64,000 nt of DNA from Sycon ciliatum (Eukaryota > Porifera > Calcarea > Leucosolenida > Sycettidae), in contig NC_088647.1 of the NCBI RefSeq assembly GCF_964019385.1, positions 1,421,485-1,485,484 of the forward strand, in the 5' to 3' direction. The notes beneath the pieces are model-generated. The model did no database searches and was not told the origin of the DNA. It saw nothing but the letters and a program-made list of their open reading frames with translations. Below, piece by piece: positions 46,096 to 56,519 of the stretch (positions are counted from its first letter, which is position 1; every line of letters starts with the position of its first letter). The translations under genes were made by a program, and so were the position numbers.

Positions 46096-46911
46096 GTTAC
46101 GACAGCCATGTCTATGCTGCCGGTAATCAGGGATACGGCAAAGAGCTGTGCTTCTTCGATGTTGACCAGATTCTGCCACTTTTCCATGTGGAGTTCACTG
46201 TAAAAGAAAGCACATAGCCCTCAGTCGAAACTGGTACAGCGATCATCAGCACATCCAGGACCACAGCATGGCAGTCGGAACGTTGATGTTGATGGACGTA
46301 ATAATACGAATCCCGGGTGGACAGCATGCGAAGGTTATGCCAGTGGAGACAACAGCTTGCCCATTGGTCTATCATCCAAACTTTCAAGAGACTCACTTCC
46401 TGGGAGGAGTAATCACCGTGGCAAACAGAGTGATGACGACCAGTCCAGAATCCAAACTCAGTATATGCCGAGTCATGGAACAGCGTCCTCCAGGAGACAG
46501 CGAGAAAGACCTGGCAGAAGAGGTCCGGCAGGTGGTCACGTTACCATGGTAACTGGTGCCAGTGGTGGTCCATTGCGCCATGCCTACTCGCACTCGTCCT
46601 CTTTCAGAGAGGACCCGCGCAGCAGATCATACCAAGACACGCACTGAGGTGCACAGCGAGATGCACGACAAGACACACAGCAAGACACCTACGAAGACCC
46701 ACACCTAAACGGACACCGAGACCCGCACCGAGAAACACACCGAGACCCACACCGGGAAAGGAATTCAGATTATGGCGCCAGGCCCAATCACTATGACAAC
46801 AGTACCTGGGGAAATCAAAACTGGTTTTCCCATGACGATAGAGATCGGGAACCTCGGCTGCGTCATTTTTGCCATGGAAACACGCGTTCTAGTGGAGATT
46901 GTCCTTGGTAA

Positions 46912-49026
46912 CTACAATCACACCGGACCACACACCCTATGTCGGCCGGCACTGAATGTGACCATGATAGTCTAGGAGTGTTGCGGTCCACCATGCTATG
47001 TACACGTACATACCGAAATGCTTGCTGGTGGTGGTGGTACTGCTGCTGCGGTGGTGATACTGCTGCTGCGGTGGTGATACTGCTGCTGCGGTGGTGCTGC
47101 TTGTGCTGGTGTTGGTGCTGCTGGTGCTGTAACTGAGTGCTGGTCTTTCTGCTGCTGGTGCTGGTGGACAAGCAGACTGAATCATACTAGCAGCTGCGAT
47201 GACTTTGCCGCCAGTGCTAGTGGTGGTGGTGGTTTGTGAGTTCCCCGTCCCTGATGCCAGTGCTAGTGGTGGTGGTGGTTTGTGAGTTACCGTCCCTGCT
47301 GACAGTCATATTCACGTGTGCCCAGCACCTACTGTTGCCGCCGTCATGTGATCATTGCCATGGAGACCATGATCATAACATGTACAGGTGATTACTCAGC
47401 TGCTGCATAGTTCAAGATTTCAGCCTAAATCCAATCAATTTTTCTTACAAACTCGTAACCACAGTAATCACTTATATTGTAATATTATAAGAAACTATTT
47501 TGTCGCAGTTGCTACCTCGATTTCGCTAGCTGTTGTGTAGTAGAAATTATTGAGGCATTTTCTCCCTGACTGCGGGGCTAGCTGGATTGAGCTATGGACT
47601 GCGGGTGATGTGAATTATAGTCTGTGGCCAGTGCTTCTGCAGAGTGTAGCAATTGCCTCTGACCAGTATCATGTCACAGGCACTGTGATTGCTTAGTTAC
47701 ACCATAGGTGCGAGTATGCCTCTCCGGCGCACTATCTGATCATACTTCTGATGTTCTCCGCTGGGACGATTTGCTAGTACTGCATTTGAATTTCTGCTAC
47801 ATTATGTGCTAGTTCATGCATTGTTTTGCTCATTTTAAAACTAGTATTTTCTCTGGACAATGTTGGCCATTGAAGCCTTCTACAGGCTAGTACAGGCTAG
47901 TACAGGCTTTAGCCATGATGTATGCTTACTCTACATTTGACTGGCTGTTACAGTGTAGCGAGCATGTATGTATGGGCATTTATGAGCAAAGACAGAAGCT
48001 GTACACGTCTTCGAAGACCTTTTAGCAAGTACAGAGGATGCAGATGTCTCTTACAAACTGCTTGTGCCCTACAGTCGTTTGATAAAAAGTCCAGGTCATT
48101 ATTAAGTTTGCTAATACCCTTTTATACATTCTTACTGTTTGGAAGATTGGTCTATTTTTATTAGTCACAATTCCAAGGAATTACGTCATCAAACTCATTA
48201 ATTTTTATCATCTTTTTTGGATCTTCTAACTGCTACACCTTTGAAGAAGTTCTCTCCGTTTGAAATATTCTTGCACGACTCCTTTGATATTGATCACAGT
48301 TCTTCCCACCTGCATGTCAGTCACTCGTCTCCTGGCAGTCTCCCATGCCTGCCCGGCACCAGTCTATCTGAGCACTACAGTATCAAAGATCCGTTTCCGG
48401 TGGTCTTGGAATATCAAATAATGCCGCCGCAGAACTATTGGACAGCCGGCATGCAGTGGGTATGTATCAATGAGAAATGCAGGCACAACAATAGTTGTGT
48501 GATGGAATGGTATAGAAACAAGCAAGCAACTGTCCTCAGATCGAGAACATGATGTCTTGGAACACCGTCAATGCAGTGCAATAAACAATGGCATGCAGTC
48601 ATTTACCATCACGCTGACCAGGCAGAGTAATCAGTCCTAGATCAAACCGCTCTGATTTAAAAGGAATTGTGTGCTCTGATTTAGCAGTTGAAGCACAAAC
48701 TAGACTGCAACAACGACAGCCAACAGAAGAAGAAAAGTACATGTACGTGCAGCGAGCGATGGGAAAAGACATGTGGCAAACCTCTGAGCCGACAATAGTG
48801 TAATTTACATGTGCTTAGCCGTGGACACCATAACATACCGCCCGGCTGTATCCGTGAACACGTCCAATCATGGGTCTCACAGAGATAAGCGCAAATAATG
48901 CAGAACGTTAAATCACCGGAAAGAAACAGGAGTGCTGTTGAAAATGGGAAATAAACCAAGCACAATGTCTCCTGGAATTAGTGAGCGTCGTCGTGTACTC
49001 ACTTGAGCCACTGCACCTAGCTCATT
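46912..49026. other. Intergenic flank between pseudogene D and gene C
   Basis: 46912-48035 matches the flank of gene A and 48036-49026 matches the flank of gene B, directly joined at the empty GTAC site. It has a GGTGGTGATACTGCTGCT trinucleotide-rich tract (about 47025-47165) and no gene. Confidence 0.75.
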
Positions 49027-52000
49027 CTAGTATTTCTTATTCTGCCATCGTGTCCAATTAGCACCACCTCGATACCCACCGACACCGGCACCGACACTTC
49101 GGTTGCCTGAAGTGCCATCGGCTTGACTTGCAGAATGTGTGCTGTGACCTCCACCACCACCGCCGCCCCATCTGTCTGTGTAGCCTTGGCTGGTGCTGCT
49201 GTAAGCACTCTGACTGCCACGACCACCACTGCGCCAGTCACCACCACTACCTCCACCACCTACACGGCTGCTCTGCCAACCAGCTTGACCAGCGCGACTA
49301 TCCGTACCAGCGAACCCACCACGACTTCCGAAACTTCCGCCACCTCGTCCATATCGATCGCCATCATGGTTTATTCCCTGGCCATAACCACCACAATTAG
49401 GTCCTCGACCGTATCCACTCTTGCCAGGTCCTGTACTGACATGACCACCACGGCCTGTTGCAGCAGACGCACTAGCAGCAGTAACACCTGGGCTGGCGCC
49501 ATGACGCCCATCAGCAATGCTGGCTGGACGTGCAAGTTGCTGCTGGTTTGCGTCACGCACTGTACTGGGCAGAGTGCCAGACTCAAGACCATCATCCCAC
49601 CACCCATCTTTAGAAACTTGGCAATCACCTGGAAATGACTGCCTGGATGTTTGCTGAGACTCGACTGCAGGGTTAGTCTCCTCAGCTGCGCCAGAAAGTG
49701 TTGGAAAACTCGAGCCAGCAGCCGTAGCTCCTGTTGCTGCATTTGCTGCATTCAGATGTGCTCCTGGATATTGAGAGAACGAAGACACCACGCTGGTGTC
49801 AGTGACAAAAGGTGCGACGGGATTGTGACCAGCAGCATATCCTGAAGACGTATTCAGTCCAGCCATGCCCGTGTGCATAGCGTTCTCTCCGCTGGCAAAC
49901 GATGGTGGCGCATCCATACTAGCGATGTTATGGTGACCAGCAGCTGTCTTGCGTCCTGAATAAGAGTTACCTGGGCCATACATTGCTGGACTGGCATGAG
50001 CAGGAGGAGGTGGAAGCTGCTGATGATAGTTCTGTTTGGGCTGGTTGTTATGTGGCCAAACCTTGTCAAACTCCACATGGAAGAGGGGTAGAATCTGGTC
50101 CACATCGAAGAAGCACAGCTCTTTGCCGTAACCCTGCTTATCAGCAGCATACACATGACTGTCGTAACCCTCCTCCACACTTCCTCCAGATGAGATCTTT
50201 TTGCAGTGATATTCCTTGCCAGGAAGAACTTGACACAGCAGCAGTGCTTTCTGATATCCACCATAGCGAAGACTGTAGTCTGGATACTCGGAGAAGTATA
50301 TACCGGAACCAAACTTGCCTCGGTGACGCGTTGCTTTACCGACCCGCTGAAGATCAAAGTTCTTCTCCATGATACTTTCCACATTCTTCGCGTCGGTGGT
50401 GTGAAAGGCCCAAACTGCTGCACGCTCACTCTTAGTTTTCCTCTCCTTCAACGTCTCCTGGAAAGCAATAAACTTCTCCACCAGCTCTGGCTGCACATAG
50501 TATGTCACTCTGGTGATCTTCATCTGGTCTGCACTCTTCTGTTGCTTGAAGAATGCACTGGTTGCCATGTTCATCACAGTTGCCTGGTCACCCTGCAGCA
50601 CACCTCTGCTTGGTTCGACGGTCATGCGTTCAAACTCTCCACTATGCATGGACTTGCTCTCCAGTGCTGTGTTCAGAACGCTTGCAAGTGCTTTGCACTT
50701 GAATTCAACAGCATAGCGAGGTCGGATCAGATTGCATTCGAATAGACAATAGTATCCACCGGCGCCGTTGGCACTCTTGATGAAGCAAGAATCAAACTCA
50801 CGCTCCTCCTCGCTTGGCAGTGTGCTGGGGAGAGTTTGGAACTCCTGGGTCTTACCCAGATAGACATCACACCAGACAATGTAATTGCTTGTTCGACCGG
50901 ACACATCTTCCAGCGAGAAACATTCTGCACTAGGGACTGTCCACACGGATTGCGAACCAATTGTTTGTTTCATCTTAGCACATCCATCTTGTACAAGTAC
51001 GGCCAAAACATTGGGATCTTGTACGCTGATTGGTAATCTTTGACTGTCCCCAGTCACAGTCTTCAGTTTCATCCGTTCTTCGTGCTGGGAAATCTCTATA
51101 TTGCGATTGCGGATCTCTTGGACGTTGGTGATTTGTGGCTGTCTTTCTTTCTTCATGGTCTTGTCCAGCAAATTGATGCTGGCTTGACGGATCTCTCTGA
51201 TCCCTGAGTCGTCTGTTTTCATAAGCTGGCCAACAGCCTGATCAGGACTGGACATTTTGAAATTCTCCTCTTCCTGCAATGTTTGCAGTCGTGCCACTTC
51301 ACTTTCCAGCTCCTTGCGCTTGTCTTCCTGACGCTGGCGTTCAATTCTTTCACACTCCTTGCAAGGCACTGACTTGCAGTTTGCACCGCACAGAGCTGAG
51401 CAGATGTGACCGCATTTCTCCAGAGTCTTGCTGCATGGAAACTCGCATGGAGGGTCTCTGGCGCTGCACACCTTGGTTGCCTTGTGTTGGCATGGCAATG
51501 TCACGGTAACTGTTTCTTTGCATCGGTATGATATTTCATCTTCCGCGGCAACATCATGGCATTGTCGTACGTACACCTTGGTGCAGTTTGAACCCGGGCA
51601 TATGAACTGCTTTGGGCTGGTGCATTTCAAGGCACTCTCTGGCTGGTAGCACTCTTTGGTTGAAGCGTGGCCGCATACACTGAACTCGAAATCCACTTGC
51701 TGGCGGCAAATCTTGTGCGGGTGCCATGGTTGACAACGGCGTTGACAGTTGTGCACATCGCACGGCATTAGAATCCCACATGGCTCGTCGCAGAAATCGT
51801 TCCTGTTGATTGGGATGTCCTTAGCTGACTTAACCTTAACCGAAGCAGAGGGATGTTTCTGGCAAGCCAGTTGCAGGATTGGAGACACCAGGCTTTTCTC
51901 CTGCAAACCACTCAGCAAGAACTTCCAATTAGCTGATGCTTGCACGGTCATAAAGTTGCCAACAAAGTACATGCCACACTTGGCCCGCGATTGTGCAACG

Positions 52001-55000
52001 CAGCGTCGATTCAGCTGATCCAGAAATCCAATCTTGCCTTCCGGGTTAGACCTGGTCAGTGATACAATCACGATTTGGTTCTCATCACCTTGGTAACGAT
52101 CGATTGTGTGCACCTGCACGCTGTGGCGGTCTCTTGCCTTGTTGATTTGCTCTGCAGTCGGCTGTAGAGGCTTCTTCTCACCTCTTGCATCTTGGAGAAG
52201 TGATTCCTCTTCCATAACTTCCGCGATGAAATCAGGGTGATCTTGAATGTCAAACACCGAAGAAAGACTGTCCTGCATAAGGCGTCGCACCCGTCTTGTC
52301 TGTCCTAGATACGGTGTGAGAATTGTGACATCCGCGGGATCATAACCCTGCTGAACAAACCAGAGTGCAAGACGAACGACCATCTCTGCTTCTTCTCTGT
52401 TCTCAACGCTCCTGCTTTTGTCTTCCTTGTGCGTGTGGTGCCAGAAGAACATCGAGTCAGCCATACACGCCGGGACCTTGTTCTGCGACACAACTGACAG
52501 GTTGTCCTTGTAATCTGGGTAGATATCCAGAAGAAGTTTACTGAACTCTGGTCGCATGCGATTCTGTGTCAGCAGCAATCCATGTGGCATCTTGTTATTG
52601 AGCAGTCGTTCTATCATTGAAATATCAAAGTGGTGATCTTTAACCAGAGTGTACGACTCAACGGATGGTCGTAGCTGCTTGTGATCTCCGATCATGATCA
52701 AGTGTTGAACCCATGGACCAAGAGCAGCAACAATCTGTGGTTCAAGTACCTCAGCAGCTTCTTCCACAATGACAACACTAGGCTTGAGTGCAGCGAGAAG
52801 CTCATGGTTCATGGATGCACCAGTGATTGTCATTCCAAGCATGATGGCGCCTGTTTCCTTCAGGTGCTGTGCTTTCTCTAAGGCTGTATGAAGGCGCAAT
52901 TGCTCGCTGCAGTGTGTGAACTGGTACACTGCCTGCTCGAGTCTTCTTCGGCAGTCCTGCTTGCGCAACGAGATGATATGCTGCACAAATATCGCCCTGC
53001 GAATGCCGTCCAACCGCCACACATCATCTTCAAGAGCTGACGTCAATTCTGTGGCTACTTGGTGTGCCTGACCTTCCATACCCGGAATCTCTCTAGGCCA
53101 AGCATCATGGATGACATCCCAGTAGACCAGGCGTACAGGATCCTCCTTTGCTCTGCCGCCTTTGCGATGTTGCAGGGTTTCCTTTCGTTCCTCGTCATCC
53201 TCGCTGGATTCAGCTTCACCTGCGCTTTTCTGAGTCTGCACTGGAGTAAACTGGGCTGTTCCCGTCGCATTCGCTTGGGATGATTCCATTGTCTGGCGTA
53301 ATTGGTCGAAGATTTGTTGGCCGGGAAGCCACATTGCGAGTGCCAGCTGTACAAGATGCAGTAGAGCGGACTGGTCAACGCCGAGTAGCCATTCATCTAG
53401 GTCACCCTTCGGGAATATGCCACTCAGCTTCATGTAATCGGCATTGCTCAAGCGGTCTTTCTTCACACCAAACAGCAGCTTCATGATCTGCGTAGGACTG
53501 GCATAGGTCAGAAAACCGTGTACGGAGAAGTGCGTGGCGTCAGACAACTCCTGAACAATGCCCTGTAAGTCATTAGCTGCTTTTCGCTTGCCAATTCGTT
53601 CATGTTCGCTATGTCCTGCCACGACACGGATTCGGTTGATGTTGCGTGACTCCAGTGCTTCATTATCGGATCGACCACCGGCACGCACAACTCTCATAAA
53701 CTTCATGCAGGCGAGTAGGAACTCATCCAGGGCATGATTCTTGTAGGTGAGGACCAGGAAGACCTTCTGCTTCAAGCTCGACGCTGTCAGCAAGAGCTGA
53801 ACCAACTTAATGCCAATGTACGTCTTGCCTGTACCGGGCGGACCTTGGATCAGTGCTAGACGATGCCTCAATGTATGTGCTATTGCTTTGCGCTGTGACA
53901 GGTCAACGCAAAGGTCTGCATCATCATCCTCCAACAGATTGAGCACATCCGGCAGAGTCATGCTTGGAGGACCCCGTAGTGCCGAAACAGCCGAGGAGAA
54001 AATCCCCCATTGTCGATGATACATCCCATCACTGCTGCTTTCCAGCTGGCGGGCGGTGTCCAGTAGCCTTGTCCGTGTATCAGGCTTGTGCTGTGCGCTG
54101 AGCATGTCTGCTTTGCTACTGGTATGGTTAATACTCGCAACAGCACAGCTTTCTTGCAGGCTAGGTGCGGCCACCACACCCCCCAACTCCGAACTTTTCT
54201 GAACGGCGAGTGGTTCTGCATCATTCCTGATTGCAGTGCTGCTGCTGGCCGACTCCTCCTTGTCAGCATCTTCGTTTGGCAATGGCTTGTAAAGACATGT
54301 CGGGTCAAACGAGATTTCACGCTTCTTCTTAGTGTCACTCTGTGCGTCACCAGCTTCCTCTGAGATGGCGTGTGTATCCAGATACTCGGGAGGATACTCG
54401 GTATCTTTAAGACAGTCAACAATCTCCTCGGTGAACGGAATGTCCTCGGAAGTCATATCCCGAAGACAGAGTAGCACAGGTTGATAGGCTTTGTAGTAAG
54501 CTGGGGACTCCAACATGAGCGTGGTGTGAGGTGAGGCACTTCTCATTCTGCTGATAAACTCTGCCATGTCACTACCGTTGATATCAGTGCACGGGTCCAC
54601 CAGCAGAATACCCTCCGTGGCCATATTGGCATTGCTGCGTACAGTAGCCCACAGCGGATTGCTGAACGAACCGTCGGTCGTGATGCACACCAGGTTGCCA
54701 TACATCAGGGCACTTGTCTTCTGCCAGTCCTTGACAGGACGTACAGGCTTCACTCTGATCCCAAGGGAGAATCCCGAGCTGCTCTGACCGATACCACGTT
54801 GGCGCCTCTTGTTCTTGTCTTTTACAAGCGATTCCATTGCATCTAGCTTCACCTGGTAGTAAACGTTCATGTCACGGATGTCTAGCTTTCCTTGAAGCAG
54901 GTTCTGTACGCCGGTTTTCAGTGCAGCAAAGCAGTCCTCTCGCAGCAGCCGGAAGTAAGTGTCAAGATAATCATCAACTGATTTGTAGTTGCCATGACGA

Positions 55001-56016
55001 CGAACAACCGGGAGAGCTGGACCAGTGTACGCTGTGGCTGACCATTCTCCAGTTGCCGTGGTGATAAGCTGACCAGTCAGCTCAGTGCTGGTCGGCGCAA
55101 GCGGCAAGTTGCTCCATGAACATGTCTCCGGATCATTGTCAGTTGTCGTGACAACCATACATTGTAGAAACTTCAGTAGGCATTTCTTCACACGGTCCTG
55201 TGGGTATGATGGCATATCCACCATCTTTCTGACCAATGGCACAACAAGCTGTAGCAGGCTGTTGTCTGCGGTGCACAGTGCCAGGAGAAAGTCTTCAAGT
55301 AACTGCCAATCCGGGTAACTTTGCTGCATGTACCCCAACAATGCTCCAGTGAGTGGATTGAAGAATGTACACTTGCTTATTGCAGCAGTCAAGTTTTTGA
55401 AGACGTTGGGCATCGCGCTGAGGAAGTCTTTCAGGTCGAGAAGTGTTTTAATGATTCTGCCAGCCAAGATGTTGGCCCAGTTTCTGTCGCTGATTGACTG
55501 ATTCAACATTGTCTTCCATATTAGGTGAGCGTTGAGATATCGTACAGCCGTCACTCTGTCGTCCGCCTTTACCAGGCTGCACAACTCATCTAGCCAGCTT
55601 ATGAACTGCTCCGACGTGCAGTTGATGGCAGTCACGGTTACTTCTGATGCTCGTGCGTTTTGGGCTTGCACTTGTTTCTTTCTCGTCTCCTCGAGCTTGA
55701 ACTCTACTACGTCGGAAGGCGAGAGAGACATGCCGGCGATTGCGTCCAGCTTCACACGGGTAAAGTGAAAGAAGACATCGTTGTCGGACCGCATATCGAG
55801 CGAACTGTTGTCGTCTTCCGACTGTTGCTGTGGCTGAATGAAACCGATTGATTTATCAGGTATGACGCGTGCAACAATGCCCGTTTTCCAGCGGCGTTTC
55901 CCGTCCTCCTGTTCAGGACGCTTCATGGTGAGCATTGTCTTTCCACTTTCCTTGGCTATTTGCAGTGCCCACGGCTTGGCCTTTCTAGCAGGTGCTGCTT
56001 TGAAAGATCGTTCCAA
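49027..56016 (-). CDS. Gene C, exon 2: CSD - ZNFX1-type helicase - NFX1 zinc fingers - PARP - RGG tail
   Basis: 2329 uninterrupted codons starting after the acceptor TTGCTTGCAG|TTGGAA in phase 0; full protein about 2484 residues. Domain order and all motifs match gene B: KSIGFI/DVFFHF cold-shock motifs, GPPGTGKT, VIVEEAAEVLE, GDHKQLRPS, QSRAKCG, CGHICSALCGANC and the PARP His-Tyr-Glu elements. It is nearly identical to B, but a short tract near 55440-55510 (LNQSISDRNWANILAGR) differs where A and B agree, and LPSEEEREF (about 50800) is A-like where B has LPSAHQREF. These point to gene conversion. The RGG tail carries small indels relative to B (GDWRSGGRGSQ). Codons upstream of 56016 in the same frame belong to the intron. 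Confidence 0.92.
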   Translation of the reverse strand: MERSFKAAPARKAKPWALQIAKESGKTMLTMKRPEQEDGKRRWKTGIVARVIPDKSIGFIQPQQQSEDDNSSLDMRSDNDVFFHFTRVKLDAIAGMSLSPSDVVEFKLEETRKKQVQAQNARASEVTVTAINCTSEQFISWLDELCSLVKADDRVTAVRYLNAHLIWKTMLNQSISDRNWANILAGRIIKTLLDLKDFLSAMPNVFKNLTAAISKCTFFNPLTGALLGYMQQSYPDWQLLEDFLLALCTADNSLLQLVVPLVRKMVDMPSYPQDRVKKCLLKFLQCMVVTTTDNDPETCSWSNLPLAPTSTELTGQLITTATGEWSATAYTGPALPVVRRHGNYKSVDDYLDTYFRLLREDCFAALKTGVQNLLQGKLDIRDMNVYYQVKLDAMESLVKDKNKRRQRGIGQSSSGFSLGIRVKPVRPVKDWQKTSALMYGNLVCITTDGSFSNPLWATVRSNANMATEGILLVDPCTDINGSDMAEFISRMRSASPHTTLMLESPAYYKAYQPVLLCLRDMTSEDIPFTEEIVDCLKDTEYPPEYLDTHAISEEAGDAQSDTKKKREISFDPTCLYKPLPNEDADKEESASSSTAIRNDAEPLAVQKSSELGGVVAAPSLQESCAVASINHTSSKADMLSAQHKPDTRTRLLDTARQLESSSDGMYHRQWGIFSSAVSALRGPPSMTLPDVLNLLEDDDADLCVDLSQRKAIAHTLRHRLALIQGPPGTGKTYIGIKLVQLLLTASSLKQKVFLVLTYKNHALDEFLLACMKFMRVVRAGGRSDNEALESRNINRIRVVAGHSEHERIGKRKAANDLQGIVQELSDATHFSVHGFLTYASPTQIMKLLFGVKKDRLSNADYMKLSGIFPKGDLDEWLLGVDQSALLHLVQLALAMWLPGQQIFDQLRQTMESSQANATGTAQFTPVQTQKSAGEAESSEDDEERKETLQHRKGGRAKEDPVRLVYWDVIHDAWPREIPGMEGQAHQVATELTSALEDDVWRLDGIRRAIFVQHIISLRKQDCRRRLEQAVYQFTHCSEQLRLHTALEKAQHLKETGAIMLGMTITGASMNHELLAALKPSVVIVEEAAEVLEPQIVAALGPWVQHLIMIGDHKQLRPSVESYTLVKDHHFDISMIERLLNNKMPHGLLLTQNRMRPEFSKLLLDIYPDYKDNLSVVSQNKVPACMADSMFFWHHTHKEDKSRSVENREEAEMVVRLALWFVQQGYDPADVTILTPYLGQTRRVRRLMQDSLSSVFDIQDHPDFIAEVMEEESLLQDARGEKKPLQPTAEQINKARDRHSVQVHTIDRYQGDENQIVIVSLTRSNPEGKIGFLDQLNRRCVAQSRAKCGMYFVGNFMTVQASANWKFLLSGLQEKSLVSPILQLACQKHPSASVKVKSAKDIPINRNDFCDEPCGILMPCDVHNCQRRCQPWHPHKICRQQVDFEFSVCGHASTKECYQPESALKCTSPKQFICPGSNCTKVYVRQCHDVAAEDEISYRCKETVTVTLPCQHKATKVCSARDPPCEFPCSKTLEKCGHICSALCGANCKSVPCKECERIERQRQEDKRKELESEVARLQTLQEEENFKMSSPDQAVGQLMKTDDSGIREIRQASINLLDKTMKKERQPQITNVQEIRNRNIEISQHEERMKLKTVTGDSQRLPISVQDPNVLAVLVQDGCAKMKQTIGSQSVWTVPSAECFSLEDVSGRTSNYIVWCDVYLGKTQEFQTLPSTLPSEEEREFDSCFIKSANGAGGYYCLFECNLIRPRYAVEFKCKALASVLNTALESKSMHSGEFERMTVEPSRGVLQGDQATVMNMATSAFFKQQKSADQMKITRVTYYVQPELVEKFIAFQETLKERKTKSERAAVWAFHTTDAKNVESIMEKNFDLQRVGKATRHRGKFGSGIYFSEYPDYSLRYGGYQKALLLCQVLPGKEYHCKKISSGGSVEEGYDSHVYAADKQGYGKELCFFDVDQILPLFHVEFDKVWPHNNQPKQNYHQQLPPPPAHASPAMYGPGNSYSGRKTAAGHHNIASMDAPPSFASGENAMHTGMAGLNTSSGYAAGHNPVAPFVTDTSVVSSFSQYPGAHLNAANAATGATAAGSSFPTLSGAAEETNPAVESQQTSRQSFPGDCQVSKDGWWDDGLESGTLPSTVRDANQQQLARPASIADGRHGASPGVTAASASAATGRGGHVSTGPGKSGYGRGPNCGGYGQGINHDGDRYGRGGGSFGSRGGFAGTDSRAGQAGWQSSRVGGGGSGGDWRSGGRGSQSAYSSTSQGYTDRWGGGGGGGHSTHSASQADGTSGNRSVGAGVGGYRGGANWTRWQNKKY

Positions 56017-56519
56017 CTGCAAGCAACATAAGAAGAAACAATCACAGAGATATTGCATTAGAATATACTGGATAATGACTCACTGCACACTTCCAGGGCA
56101 CAGGTTGACGGTCATCTCAAAGCACTCAATCAAGCGACATTATTAAAATTTTAAAAATTCTATCGACCAGCTAAGTCTGAAAATCACACTGAAAAGTAGA
56201 ATGGCACCTATGCATAATTTTCCCGCGGTTTTTTGTGCGGGGCAACTTCACGACCTCGACACTGTACTTGCACCACGCAGCGCAGCATGCAGTCTCATGC
56301 ATGCACGCGTGGAAACTCTGATGATCGTAGAGCCCTACGTACCTGCTTCGCGTTTGCTGAGGCTGAAGTACAATGTACAATTTTTTTTCCTTTGTGTTGG
56401 TGAAGAATCAAACTCAAAGCAAGACATTTATTTCCTTCTTGGAAGGCAAGGGTTGTCACAGTTTGCTGTTGTGTATAAGTAGCAAGTTAGTTAGAGATCA
56501 GTAAGCAGCTGACACAATC

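Larger units (their letters stand above)
44043..46911 (+). pseudogene. Pseudogene D: 5'-truncated copy of the CSD-ZNFX1-PARP gene
   Basis: Homology to gene A starts abruptly at CTGCAAGTCAGTGCC (equivalent to A about 14969) in the last zinc finger and runs to the A-type stop and flank. A Cys codon of A is TGA here (44067-44069). The frame is then open through the linker and most of the PARP domain (FHTTDARN, FGSGIYFSEY). At 45261 a hAT-like element pair splits the domain, the terminal PARP strand resumes at 46104 (GKELCFFDVDQILP), and a one-base insertion near 46201 brings in a TAG. The 5' part carries B-type residues (LPSAHQREF) and the later part A-type residues (KTESEHA), so it is a mosaic. 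The 6-residue HRDPHRD tail is shortened. No intact protein is expected. Confidence 0.88.
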
